A stretch of 64,000 bases of DNA from Pseudomonas fluorescens (GTDB lineage Bacteria; Pseudomonadota; Gammaproteobacteria; Pseudomonadales; Pseudomonadaceae). Location: the NCBI RefSeq assembly GCF_902497855.1, contig NZ_CABVHU010000001.1, positions 814,595 through 878,594 on the forward strand, read 5' to 3'. Below, piece after piece: positions 25,692 to 33,499 of the stretch; the stretch's first letter is position 1; each line of letters begins with the position of its first letter. A program made the translations under genes and the position numbers. The notes below the pieces were generated by a model, which was given only the letters and a program-made list of their open reading frames with translations, was not told the origin of the DNA and did no database searches.

Positions 25692-26387
25692 TTATATGGT
25701 TTTGTTTTTTAACAACGGTTCAATCAATTCGGCCCCTTGGTTCCGCACGTTTCCTATGGCGCAATCGACTTTAAACCACTCGAAAGCTTCGGTTGACTCA
25801 CCTTGGAGCAACACCATTTGCTCGGCACGTTCCTTGGGTGTAGCCGGGTCCAGCCATTCCCGGGCCAGTTCCGGCGATAACACCACCGGCCTCCGGTCGT
25901 GGATGTCCACCATGCCGCCGGCGCTATCGGCGGTGATGATCACAAAACCATCGTGCTCACTTGGCTCATGTTCGGCATTTGGGTACTGACCGATGGCCGC
26001 GCAGAGGATTGGTGACCGGTCACGCCGACGGATCAGGTAGGGCTGCTTCTTCGGCCCGCCTTCATCGACCCATTCAAACCAGTTGTTGATGGCGATGATT
26101 GCCCGGTGCGGCCAGATCGCCCGAAAGAATGGACCGTGGGCGACTTTCTCTACCCGGGCGTTGATCGGCGCGGCGCGGTCCTTGGCCCAATGCGGCCGCC
26201 ATCCCCAGCGCACCATATCGGCATGCAGGTATTCGCCTTCCTGATGAAAGATGGCGAGCTGAGTCGTGGGCGCGGTGTTGTAGCGCTCGAACCGGTGGTC
26301 GCCGGTGTTATTGATCAGCGGGTTGGCCATGCTCAGCGCCGCGACAAAGTCGTGGATGCCATCGTATTGGGAAAGTCGTCCGCACAT
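25692..26387 (-). CDS. SRAP (SOS response-associated peptidase) family protein, YedK/HMCES-like
   Basis: This 231-aa protein belongs to the SRAP family, which forms a covalent thiazolidine link with abasic sites in single-stranded DNA and shields them. All key residues are present: Cys2 (MCGR), Asn76 in INARVE, Glu105 in WFEW and His163 in IHDRRP. These match E. coli YedK Cys2, Asn75, Glu105 and His160. It is the middle gene of a short operon headed by a strong LexA box, fitting a role in DNA damage or during prophage induction. Confidence 0.92.
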   Translation of the reverse strand: MCGRLSQYDGIHDFVAALSMANPLINNTGDHRFERYNTAPTTQLAIFHQEGEYLHADMVRWGWRPHWAKDRAAPINARVEKVAHGPFFRAIWPHRAIIAINNWFEWVDEGGPKKQPYLIRRRDRSPILCAAIGQYPNAEHEPSEHDGFVIITADSAGGMVDIHDRRPVVLSPELAREWLDPATPKERAEQMVLLQGESTEAFEWFKVDCAIGNVRNQGAELIEPLLKNKTI

Positions 26388-26410
26388 GGTAGGAGCCTTC
26401 TATTCTGTAA

Positions 26411-26785
26411 TCAGCGTGGCGGCAATTGGGTGAATGGATCGGCGCCGGTCAGAGCGTGGATCTTTGCGCAGAGCTCGCTGATCACCTTGTCTTTCGACAT
26501 CAGCTCCCAGCTTGTTTTTGTCTGGATATCCGTCGCCCGCCAATGAGCATTTGATGCATCCGTTCGGGCGTGGTTCAATTCGGCGCGCAAGTGGTCCCGC
26601 TCCCTGGATACATCCGCATGCATTTCCACCAGGCCAAAGATGTCTTCTCGGGCTTTACGTAGCTGCAGGGTCAGCTCCTGCACTTCGTTTTCGAGCATTC
26701 GTAAATAGTGGCGACAGGTTTCCAGCTCCGTCGGGCAGCCAAGCCAGTCGGAGGTGTCTTCGATTTCGAGCGGGTCCACGGTCAT
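26411..26785 (-). CDS. Coiled-coil protein, first gene of the SOS-controlled operon
   Basis: This 124-aa protein of unknown family has a long predicted coiled coil (about residues 24-90: LRMLENEVQELTLQLRKARE, then SRERDHLRAELNHARTD). The ATG at 26785 has an AAGG box and lies 10 bases from a near-ideal LexA operator. It is 23 bases upstream of the SRAP gene, so the two are probably co-transcribed. Partner and function are unknown. Confidence 0.65.
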   Translation of the reverse strand: MTVDPLEIEDTSDWLGCPTELETCRHYLRMLENEVQELTLQLRKAREDIFGLVEMHADVSRERDHLRAELNHARTDASNAHWRATDIQTKTSWELMSKDKVISELCAKIHALTGADPFTQLPPR

Positions 26786-26795
26786 GCCTTATCGA

Positions 26796-26815
26796 TACTG
26801 TAGGGATATACAGTA
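26796..26815 (-). promoter_or_regulatory. LexA (SOS) operator
   Basis: TACTGTAGGGATATACAGTA fits the LexA consensus (CTGT-N8-ACAG) exactly and also has the flanking TA pairs. It is directly upstream of the coiled-coil/SRAP operon. LexA cleavage after DNA damage should switch the operon on. Confidence 0.85.
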
Positions 26816-27051
26816 ATCGAGGCAAAAGGTTTGGGCGATGGTGAAGCGACGAGTTGTATGGTTTTGGAGTGACGAACGGTAGGCAGGACGCCTAAGGAAG
26901 GAACAAAGCCTGTACCAATTTTTGTACCATTGACCGTGTAAAGCAGGTGAAAACCGGGTACGCCTGAGTAGGCAAGTGCCCGGATTCATTGACTATCGTT
27001 ACTTTGCCTTACCCCTTTAGAATCGCGGTGTAATTCTGCTCCAGTGCAAAA

Positions 27052-27261
27052 TCACTCCGGAGCCATAAGTACCGCGAGTGTCAGCTTGATGAACTCTTCG
27101 TTCTTATCGATCGTGTCCAGGGCGCCGCGCACGTTGTCAGCGACGTCGGCAGCGCCGCGCTGCTCGACCCAAAGGGTGAGTTCCATGATGGCGGCTTCCA
27201 GGGCGAGCTGGTTTTCGTTGATCTTGAACAGAAGTGAGGGGAGCAGGTCCGAATTTGGCAT
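27052..27261 (-). CDS. Small helical prophage protein with a chromosomal relative
   Basis: This 69-aa protein (MPNSDLLPSLLFKINENQLA, then ELTLWVEQRG) is probably an all-helical bundle. The ATG at 27261 has an AGGA box; a longer reading upstream lacks one. It aligns with the small chromosomal protein at 55989-56219 (WVEQRG/WVDHQG, DTIDKNEEFIKLTLAVL/NDIEKDTPLIRNTLSSL). No function is known for the family. Confidence 0.65.
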   Translation of the reverse strand: MPNSDLLPSLLFKINENQLALEAAIMELTLWVEQRGAADVADNVRGALDTIDKNEEFIKLTLAVLMAPE

Positions 27262-27281
27262 CACGATTCCTATCGAAAAGG

Positions 27282-27419
27282 TCAGCTTAGCATCTTGGAA
27301 GCATGGTGCTGGCGGAGTGGGATTGAGTTCGGCAGGACGCCGGGTGATCGCCGCACACCCCGCGTATGGTGCGGTTGGATCCGGGCTTCCAGCTCTAGGA
27401 TTTTCTGCTGTTCCGGCAT
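27282..27419 (-). CDS. Small Arg/His-rich prophage ORF
   Basis: A 45-aa ORF (MPEQQKILELEARIQPHH, then RRSPGVLPNSIP) ends 20 bases before the 69-aa gene on the same strand. Similar short stretches with SPGVLPN sequences occur in Pseudomonas prophages as far as can be recalled. There is no clear ribosome-binding site. It may be a short real protein or a degraded gene end. Bases 27420-27629 hold nothing recognisable. Confidence 0.35.
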   Translation of the reverse strand: MPEQQKILELEARIQPHHTRGVRRSPGVLPNSIPLRQHHASKMLS

Positions 27420-27629
27420 AAGCGCTTTGCTCTGCTGGCTCGCCTAAATGGGTGTCCGGTTTCAATAGGTCACTGCACACACGAGCTGAAAGCCACGCCT
27501 AGCAAAGTTTTGAGCTGGTTTTTCACACTTCTGCTGTATAACTTTGGTAAGCAATAGCGCCTGACACTCCCGTGAAAGGCGCGCGCATTGAATTTAATTG
27601 AGCAGAGCAGCGACTGAATCGCTTTTTGC

Positions 27630-28454
27630 TCAGAATATAGGTTTCTCATCGAGATCAGACTGCTTTATTTCTGCATGAAGCCCATATTTCTGGGCGACCG
27701 ACCTCACTAAATCTGCGTACCAATGTTGTACGAGCGGGCTAATGTGAACTCGCTCAACCAGCTGATTCAGGTCGACTCTAAAGCTCTTACCTGCCTCTGA
27801 GTTACGGACGTCGTGAGCAGAAAAGCGTTCTTCTTGTCCGGTGCTTGGATTGACTCTCTTGTGAGAGGGGGGGCTACTGTGAATTGCGCGGAGTTCCCGT
27901 TCGTGACTGAACGACTCTCGCTTGCTCATGAATGGGGAAAACGAATTACTAAGGTCCAGATTGTCGTTTTTGTAGCAGATGTACTTAACCTCGCCGATGT
28001 AGACGTCGTCGGGCAATGCTTCCCTGAGCCTCTGATACGTGCTTTGGATCGCGACACCATTCCCAGATGAGGCATAAAGCTGCCACATTGCGGCCGACTC
28101 GACTTCGTTCATATGCCAGCAGCTGATTGACATCCATTCAGAAGTCCAGCGCTGCATATATGTATCGGCATCTAGCGAGTCCCAAAGGCGGTCTCCAAAT
28201 CCTGCAAGCGTTACGACCGCAGTATCGATCCCTTGAAACTCGCGGCCGATCCGCCTGGCTTCCGCCTTCCGCAATTCGTGCGCTTTGACTGAGATGGAGC
28301 CTTCGAAGGGGTCTCCCAGGAGGTCGGCGCGCGAGAAAAATAGGTTGCGCGACTCAAGAAGTGCGACAAACTTGGTGAAGTCCATGAACCTCCAGATCTT
28401 CACTTGGCGGTTCTGGGGTAGTTGGAACAGTGGGTGCTTTTCTGGCTCTCTCAT
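27630..28454 (-). CDS. DUF2971 family accessory protein
   Basis: This 274-aa protein shows the DUF2971 pattern: IWRFMDFTKFVALLESRNLFFSRADLLGDPFEG at residues about 20-55, then WMSISCWHMNEVESAAMWQLYASSGNGVAI near 125-155, and EVKYICYKN later. The family's activity is unproven; members are scattered among prophages and defence-associated loci. It is the last prophage gene before the tRNA-Leu fragment, the usual place for cargo genes. Confidence 0.8.
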   Translation of the reverse strand: MREPEKHPLFQLPQNRQVKIWRFMDFTKFVALLESRNLFFSRADLLGDPFEGSISVKAHELRKAEARRIGREFQGIDTAVVTLAGFGDRLWDSLDADTYMQRWTSEWMSISCWHMNEVESAAMWQLYASSGNGVAIQSTYQRLREALPDDVYIGEVKYICYKNDNLDLSNSFSPFMSKRESFSHERELRAIHSSPPSHKRVNPSTGQEERFSAHDVRNSEAGKSFRVDLNQLVERVHISPLVQHWYADLVRSVAQKYGLHAEIKQSDLDEKPIF

Positions 28455-28857
28455 CTAATGCGCCTAATTCTAAAATTTGCGTAAAGATATCCTATTGAAA
28501 CTCGGAATTTTTCCCTATGGCTCGGAATACGCATAGTAGCTGCGTGAAGCCGCTGATACTGCGTTGGTCAGAATGGCACGACGGGTTCGGTAGGCAGAGC
28601 GTCGGAGGAGAGCTGTGCGCAAAACCTCAGCTGCAGGCCACGGTTTACCGTTTGCATAAGCACTAAAAAGCGGATGTTTTGCCACCCTTGAAATGGGCTG
28701 TATCCGTTTTAAATCAATAGGTTAGGTCGATACAGTCCCCAGCATGGGGTGCTAGGAGTCGAGAGGGCGTATAAGATCCGTTTGAGTATGCAAAATCGGC
28801 ATAACCTCCATCATAAGAACCAGTTAGATAAATTCCATTTTTCAGCATGGATGAAGG
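28455..28857. other. Non-coding stretch, no feature recognised
   Basis: Between the DUF2971 gene and the inverted repeat at 28858 neither strand has a convincing gene. An ORF on the minus strand here runs through the tRNA fragment and reads the artefactual GIEPARP peptide. Confidence 0.5.
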
Positions 28858-28944
28858 GTTTTTCCGGGCCGCAATCATTTGCAGGTATGCGGAAACATTG
28901 GCTCGGATGGCAGTCTTCCGGTCACGATTGCGGACCGGAAAAAC
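28858..28944. repeat. 19-bp inverted repeat around a 49-base loop
   Basis: GTTTTTCCGGGCCGCAATC at 28858-28876 pairs with GATTGCGGACCGGAAAAAC at 28926-28944, 18 of 19 positions. The loop holds a weaker nested match (CGGAAAC and GTCTTCCG). It lies about 30 bases before the attR-like tRNA fragment. It could be a recombination-associated fold or a small mobile repeat. Confidence 0.6.
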
Positions 28945-28977
28945 TATCAGAAGGTGCGGCCTGATTGATTTCCCCTC

Positions 28978-29036
28978 GGGACTTAAAATCCCCCGCTCGT
29001 AAGGGCGTGCCGGTTCGATTCCGGCTTCGGGCACCA
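28978..29036 (+). tRNA. 3' fragment of tRNA-Leu(UAA), attR-like
   Basis: This holds the anticodon arm (GGGACTTAAAATCCC with UAA), variable arm, T arm (CCGGTTCGATTCCGG) and GCACCA end of tRNA-Leu. The acceptor 5' strand and D arm are absent, so it is not a working tRNA. It marks the end of the prophage and probably is attR, with the intact tRNA on the left outside the window. Core bases 28986-29023 recur at 53654-53691. Confidence 0.75.
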
Positions 29037-29047
29037 TGAATATCAAA

Positions 29048-29077
29048 GGCTTACGCTTAGCGGCGTAGGCCTTTTTT
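29048..29077 (+). terminator. Terminator of the tRNA-Leu remnant
   Basis: GGCTTACGC and GCGTAGGCC form a 9-bp stem with one G-U pair and a TTAGCG loop, then six T. Its survival indicates that the fragment is the true 3' end of the original tRNA gene. Confidence 0.75.
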
Positions 29078-29439
29078 GTTGGGTGGATGGTTTTCGTGTC
29101 TATACGGTGTCTGTTAGACGGACACGCGGAGAAACATGCACCAAGGGTTCCACTTTGGGACACGGCGAGGCACGGAACCGATCCAATTGCAAGCCCACTG
29201 GTGATTCCGATTGCAACCCGCCACCTGTCAAGGCGTGATTGACATTGACACCTAGCGCCTTCGCGGGGGGGGTGGATAGCATTCCCTGTTCTCTCGCTTG
29301 CGTTCAGATCAGGCAGGATGTTGTAACGGCGTGGTGACCGCTGAAGGCGGTTACACGCCATTGATGGAAAGCCCAATCTGCTCAATAAGCCCGACAGTAG
29401 AAGGAAGCTTAGCTCTCATTTTCCATTGCTCCATCCACT

Positions 29440-29660
29440 GGCTGCTTTTGGCCCAGGCTGTGTGAAAACGTCAGCGCCTAATCGAACAGGGCGTTTCTAT
29501 GTGAAATCCGTAAATGTTTGGTTGGTTGGCAGAACTGGATTTTGCGAACTGGCGTAATTTTCGCCTCATTTCCGAACGTCGCAAAGGCTCAGCTACGTTT
29601 TCACACAGCCTGGGCCGATTTTAGCCTGTGACGGAAGGCAGAAATCGGCCAGAAGCAGCC
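29440..29660. repeat. Intergenic hairpin repeat interrupted by the MITE
   Basis: Without the MITE, GGCTGCTTTTGGCCGATTTT (29440-29449, one GGCC, 29617-29622) would pair with GAAATCGGCCAGAAGCAGCC at 29641-29660, 18 of 20 positions. A similar GGCTGCTTTTGGCCGA occurs at 53387-53402, beside the second MITE. Confidence 0.6.
29450..29616. mobile_element. 167-bp MITE with perfect terminal inverted repeats
   Basis: Both ends carry the same 22 bases in inverse order, starting GGCCCAGGCTGTGTG on the left. The first four bases, GGCC, are the likely target duplication, leaving 18-bp inverted repeats (CAGGCTGTGTGAAAACGT). The GGCTGTGTGAAAACG end resembles IS1182-type elements of Pseudomonas. There is no transposase. 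The element splits an older hairpin repeat. Confidence 0.75.
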
Positions 29661-29682
29661 GCTCGAAAGCCGCCTGAGAACA

Positions 29683-30150
29683 TCAAGTCGGAGCTTCGGA
29701 TGATGTGTTTCTGCTTTGATCATGAGCCAATACATAACCTTGCGCTGTTAGCCTGGCAGTCAGGAACCGTAAAGCTCGACGGAAGACCGGATGACAGTCG
29801 GCATACGGCAAATTATCGAGAGGTGCCCACAAAAAGCTGAAGGAATGGCCATGGTCATCAAGCGTGAGATGAGTCCATCGCTCCGGCAAGGGTGCCTGCG
29901 TGAAACACAGTTGAAATGACCATATCTGGTCGAGATGCCCGGCGTCCCAGCAGCCCATATCGCTGACAACCGAGGCGGCTGCAATGCCTGATTCTTCGCT
30001 TAATTCACGCAGAGCGGTCTGAGCTGGAGTTTCACCTTTCTCGATTGTCCCTTTGACCAGTTGTACGCCTGCTATTGGATGGCGGAACAGAAGGATGTGT
30101 GCACCAGGAATACTGGAGAGGATGACGGGGCAAGCCTTGTTCGGTGACAT
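29683..30150 (-). CDS. Nudix hydrolase
   Basis: This 155-aa protein has a full Nudix box at residues 34-56: GTIEKGETPAQTALREL followed by SEESGI, with all metal-binding glutamates. The family hydrolyses nucleoside diphosphates linked to another group; the substrate cannot be read here. The ATG at 30150 has a GGAAG box; ten extra codons upstream lack one. It stands alone, with a MITE beyond its 3' end. Confidence 0.88.
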   Translation of the reverse strand: MSPNKACPVILSSIPGAHILLFRHPIAGVQLVKGTIEKGETPAQTALRELSEESGIAAASVVSDMGCWDAGHLDQIWSFQLCFTQAPLPERWTHLTLDDHGHSFSFLWAPLDNLPYADCHPVFRRALRFLTARLTAQGYVLAHDQSRNTSSEAPT

Positions 30151-30331
30151 GGCGACTTCCTTATCGGCAATGAAACACACATCTTACGACCTTATCCTTT
30201 GCGTGAGCGGCCAGATGTTCAGATGTTCGTATGGCTGTGGATTCAACCGGTCGCCGATAGCTGCTGTTCTATCAGCATATCCTATGACTTCTCATGCGTT
30301 TACGATTGGACGATCACATGGAGCGAGATAC

Positions 30332-30439
30332 TCAAGTTGAATTGCCGGCTTTGCCTCGCAACAAGCAAGAGTGCAGAAGCGACAGGCCAGGGGTGGCAGC
30401 CAGTAATAAAATCACGGAGAACGTTATTATTGTTTTCAT
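30332..30439 (-). CDS. Possible small membrane protein
   Basis: A 35-aa ORF (MKTIITFSVILLLAATPG onward) has a hydrophobic N-terminal helix and an AGGTAGAAGGA box before its ATG. No family is known. It could be a small exported or membrane peptide, or chance. Confidence 0.3.
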   Translation of the reverse strand: MKTIITFSVILLLAATPGLSLLHSCLLRGKAGNST

Positions 30440-30570
30440 TCCTTCTACCTGCTTGCGAGTAGTGTTGTAGTTTTGGTCGCCCAGCGCGCTGACCGTTGCA
30501 ATGCGAACATAACAGGGGTTGGGCATTTAGAACCTACCCACGGTGGGGGGAGTGGTTCCTGACGAGTGCA

Positions 30571-31239
30571 TCATGTACCTACCAACGGGGAGTGAGTATC
30601 AGGCACACCCTGATCTTTTGCTGCTTGGTACTGCGCAGCCAAGGCCTTCTCATAACCGGTTCGCTGTTGTAATCGAGTCCAGTACTGTTGAACCCGTTCC
30701 GGAAACTGCTCACCCAGACCAATGAACTCTGCCAGCATCAGTGCATAGCCCACTGAAATGTCTGCACCGGTAAATCGCTCCTGGCAGAGGTAGGAGCGCC
30801 CAGCAAGGGCCCTGTCTATCGCCTTGAGCCTGCCAAGGAACCAGCGCGTATAGTCTTGAGCTACCTGTGGGATACGGCGCGACGGTGTTTCAAAACTGGC
30901 GTACCGCAGAATAAGCGATTGCGGAAAGGTGAGCGTCGATTCGCCAAAGTGCAACCAGTTCAGATAAAGCCCGAAGTCTGGTTCTTCAACTGAAACCTGC
31001 AGCCCATCGGTGTTGTGACGCACGGCAAGGTATTCACAAATGGCGGACGACTCCGTCATGAGCAACTGACCATCAAACATCGCCGGGACCGTTCCCAGTG
31101 GATTGATCACCAAAAACTCCCGCGCATGAACGCGCGGCGGGAAAGGCAGCATTCTCAGTTCATAAGCAACCTGCAACTCTTCAAGCATCCACAAGGGTCG
31201 AAACGAACGTGCACTCATGCAGTGATATAGGACGATCAT
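30571..31239 (-). CDS. Glutathione S-transferase family protein
   Basis: This 222-aa protein has a thioredoxin-like N-terminal domain (MIVLYHCMSARSFRPLW) with the glutathione-site TVPAMFDGQLLMTESSAI near residues 55-72. It also has a helical C-terminal domain with FTGADISVGYAL. The ATG at 31239 starts the conserved fold; a TTG-started extension of 26 residues is not conserved in type. It faces the acyl-CoA dehydrogenase gene with the same orientation but 124 bases apart; a link to the catabolic cluster is possible, not shown. Confidence 0.88.
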   Translation of the reverse strand: MIVLYHCMSARSFRPLWMLEELQVAYELRMLPFPPRVHAREFLVINPLGTVPAMFDGQLLMTESSAICEYLAVRHNTDGLQVSVEEPDFGLYLNWLHFGESTLTFPQSLILRYASFETPSRRIPQVAQDYTRWFLGRLKAIDRALAGRSYLCQERFTGADISVGYALMLAEFIGLGEQFPERVQQYWTRLQQRTGYEKALAAQYQAAKDQGVPDTHSPLVGT

Positions 31240-31363
31240 CTTTACGCAGCCTCCGGTTAGTCGGTGACTCTGAATTGCTGATACTTTGTTGGCGTGGACT
31301 ATGGCGGTGTTGCTCAAAAGGGCGTGTCTTCAATTTGATGACACGCCTTATTTTTTAAGCCAC

Positions 31364-33142
31364 TTAGAATTGCCCGGCCTTCAGCAGATACAGGCTTTCG
31401 CTGCCGGTCTTTACCGACGCGCTCAACGAATAAATACGCGGCAGCAGGCGGGCGAAATAGAACCGCGCCGTGCCCAACTTGCTGGCGTAGAAATCGTCCT
31501 GCGTTTCTTTGCCCAAAGCTGCCTTGGCCATCAGGGCCCACATGTAGGCGTAGGCCACGTAACCGAAGGTTTGCAGGTACTCGACCGAGGCGGCGCCGAT
31601 TTCGTTCGGGTTGTTTTTCGCCCGGTCCAGCAGCCATGCGGTCAACTCGTCGAGGGTGGTCACCGCGTCGTTCAGCGGCTGGGTGAACTCGGCGAGGTCT
31701 GGGCTGGCGGTCGCGGTGAAATGGCGGATTTCGTCGGCGAACAGGGTGTAGAACGCCCCGCCCGTGCCGACGATCTTGCGGCCGACCAGGTCCAGCGCCT
31801 GAATGCCGTTGGTGCCTTCGTAGATCTGGGTGATGCGCACGTCGCGAATCAGTTGTTCCTGACCCCACTCACGGATGTAGCCGTGGCCGCCGAACACCTG
31901 CTGGCCGTGCACCGTGGTTTCCAGGCCGAGGTCGGTGAGGAACGCCTTGGCCACCGGGGTCAGCAAGGCCACCAGGTCTTCCGCGCGCTTTCGGGTGGTG
32001 GGGTCTTCGCTGAACTTGGCGGTGTCCAGTTGCATCGCCACGTAGGTCGAGAAGGCTCGGCCGCCTTCGTTGGAGGCTTTCATGGTCAGCAGCATGCGCC
32101 GCACGTCCGGGTGGACGATGATCGGGTCGGCGACCTTGTCCTGATTCTGCGCGCCGTTCGGCGACCGGCTTTGCAGACGGTCGCGGGCGTACTCCACGGC
32201 GTTCTGGTAGGAGCGTTCGCCGCTGGCCAGGCCCTGGATGCCGACGCCCAGGCGCTCGTAATTCATCATGGTGAACATCGCCGCCAAACCCTTGTTCGGC
32301 TCGCCGACCAGGTAACCCACGGCCTCGTCGAAGTTCATCACGCAGGTCGCGGACGCCTGGATGCCCATTTTGTGTTCGATCGAACCGCAGTTGGCCGGGT
32401 TACGCGTGCCGAGGCTGCCATCGGCATTGACCATGAACTTGGGCACCAGGAACAGCGAAATGCCTTTCGGCCCGGCCGGTGCATCCGGCAGCTTGGCCAG
32501 CACCAGGTGGATGATGTTCTCGGTCAGGTCGTGTTCGCCGCCGGTAATGAAGATCTTGGTGCCGCTGACCTTGTAGGAACCGTCGGCCTGAGGCTCGGCC
32601 TTGGTGCGGATGATCCCCAGGTCGGTCCCGGCGTGCGGCTCGGTCAGGCACATCGAACCGGCCCAGACCCCGGCGTACATGTTCGGCAGGTAGGCGGCTT
32701 TCAGCTCGTCACTGGCGTGGGCGTTGATCGACAGGCAAGCGCCGGCGGTCAGCATCGGGTACAGGCCGAACGACAGGCTGGCGGAGTTGACCATTTCCTC
32801 GACCTGGGCCGAGACCGCCTTGGGCATGCCCATGCCGCCGTAGGCCGGATCGCCACCGACACCGACCCAGCCGCCTTCGGCGTAAGTCTGATAGGCCTGG
32901 GGGAAACCGGCCGGCGTGCTGACGGCACCGTCCGCCCAATGGCAACCTTCTTCGTCAGCCGCACGGCTCAGCGGCGCGATGCTTTTGCTGGTGACCTTGC
33001 CGGCTTCTTCAAGAATGGCTTCGACGGTTTCGGCATCGACGGTCTCGGCCAGCGCCGGCAGTATGGCCCAGAGCCTGGCGATCTCGAATACTTCATTGAG
33101 GACGAAGCGCATATCGCGCAGGGGGGCTTGGTATTCGGCCAT
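31364..33142 (-). CDS. Acyl-CoA dehydrogenase, long (DmdC/FadE5-type)
   Basis: This 592-aa flavoenzyme should introduce a double bond in an acyl-CoA. It is longer than classic 380-aa family members and has the extra N- and C-terminal domains of the DmdC-like group. Visible motifs are MCLTEPHAGTDLGIIRTKA near 165, the FAD-binding middle, and IYEGTNGIQALDLVGRKI near 455 with the likely catalytic Glu. The ATG at 33142 has a GAGG box at good spacing, unlike the ATG two codons earlier. It is divergent from the acyl-CoA ligase and shares its operator region. Confidence 0.9.
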   Translation of the reverse strand: MAEYQAPLRDMRFVLNEVFEIARLWAILPALAETVDAETVEAILEEAGKVTSKSIAPLSRAADEEGCHWADGAVSTPAGFPQAYQTYAEGGWVGVGGDPAYGGMGMPKAVSAQVEEMVNSASLSFGLYPMLTAGACLSINAHASDELKAAYLPNMYAGVWAGSMCLTEPHAGTDLGIIRTKAEPQADGSYKVSGTKIFITGGEHDLTENIIHLVLAKLPDAPAGPKGISLFLVPKFMVNADGSLGTRNPANCGSIEHKMGIQASATCVMNFDEAVGYLVGEPNKGLAAMFTMMNYERLGVGIQGLASGERSYQNAVEYARDRLQSRSPNGAQNQDKVADPIIVHPDVRRMLLTMKASNEGGRAFSTYVAMQLDTAKFSEDPTTRKRAEDLVALLTPVAKAFLTDLGLETTVHGQQVFGGHGYIREWGQEQLIRDVRITQIYEGTNGIQALDLVGRKIVGTGGAFYTLFADEIRHFTATASPDLAEFTQPLNDAVTTLDELTAWLLDRAKNNPNEIGAASVEYLQTFGYVAYAYMWALMAKAALGKETQDDFYASKLGTARFYFARLLPRIYSLSASVKTGSESLYLLKAGQF

Positions 33143-33317
33143 GTGCATACCTCGTTGTTATACAAATGGCACAGCATTCGGCGTTCGTCCGGTGCTACCT
33201 CTCAAGGGAAATACCTTTTGTGATTTTTCCACAAGCAGACCATGACCGCCGACCATATCTGCGCCGTAGGGTGGTGATTGAGTGCTGGCCCCATAGTGGA
33301 CGACCTTGCAATAAATA

Positions 33318-33337
33318 CCCCCCTCTTGGAGAGGGGG
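33318..33337. promoter_or_regulatory. C-tract/G-tract palindrome, copy A
   Basis: CCCCCTCT and AGAGGGGG form perfect 8-bp arms around TGG, in the divergent region between the acyl-CoA dehydrogenase and acyl-CoA ligase genes. It is one of five related motifs in this cluster, a candidate site for the MalT-like regulator. Confidence 0.55.
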
Positions 33338-33365
33338 CTGATTCCAGCCATGACCGATTGCGTCT

Positions 33366-33384
33366 CCCCCCTCGTCACTGGGGG
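33366..33384. promoter_or_regulatory. C-tract/G-tract motif, copy B
   Basis: CCCCCC, TCGTCACT, GGGGG, centred 47 bases from copy A and 116 bases before the acyl-CoA ligase start. On the reverse strand it reads CCCCC-AGTGACGA-GGGGGG, sharing TGACGA with copy C. Confidence 0.55.
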
Positions 33385-33499
33385 TAAATGCAAACCTGCA
33401 AGTGCCTATGCTTGCCCGGTCCACAAACGGTGCGGTTTCGGCGGACACTTCACGCCGTCCGGCTGCGCTCAAACAATAATATGAAAGGAGCACGAAGCC

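Noticed and set aside
26905-26930. Repeated GTACCA (GTACCAATTTTTGTACCA) as an integrase arm site or att
   Set aside because: It is short, lies within the prophage without an integrase gene, and the tRNA-Leu fragment is a better attachment site.
28714-29385. A 223-aa minus-strand ORF containing GIEPARP, and the similar short ORF at 53639-53887
   Set aside because: This peptide is the well-known false translation of a tRNA 3' end; both ORFs run through the tRNA-Leu fragments.
33286-33312. A sigma-54-like promoter (TGGAC...TTGC) before the acyl-CoA ligase
   Set aside because: The spacing between GG and GC is two bases too short for a -24/-12 promoter.
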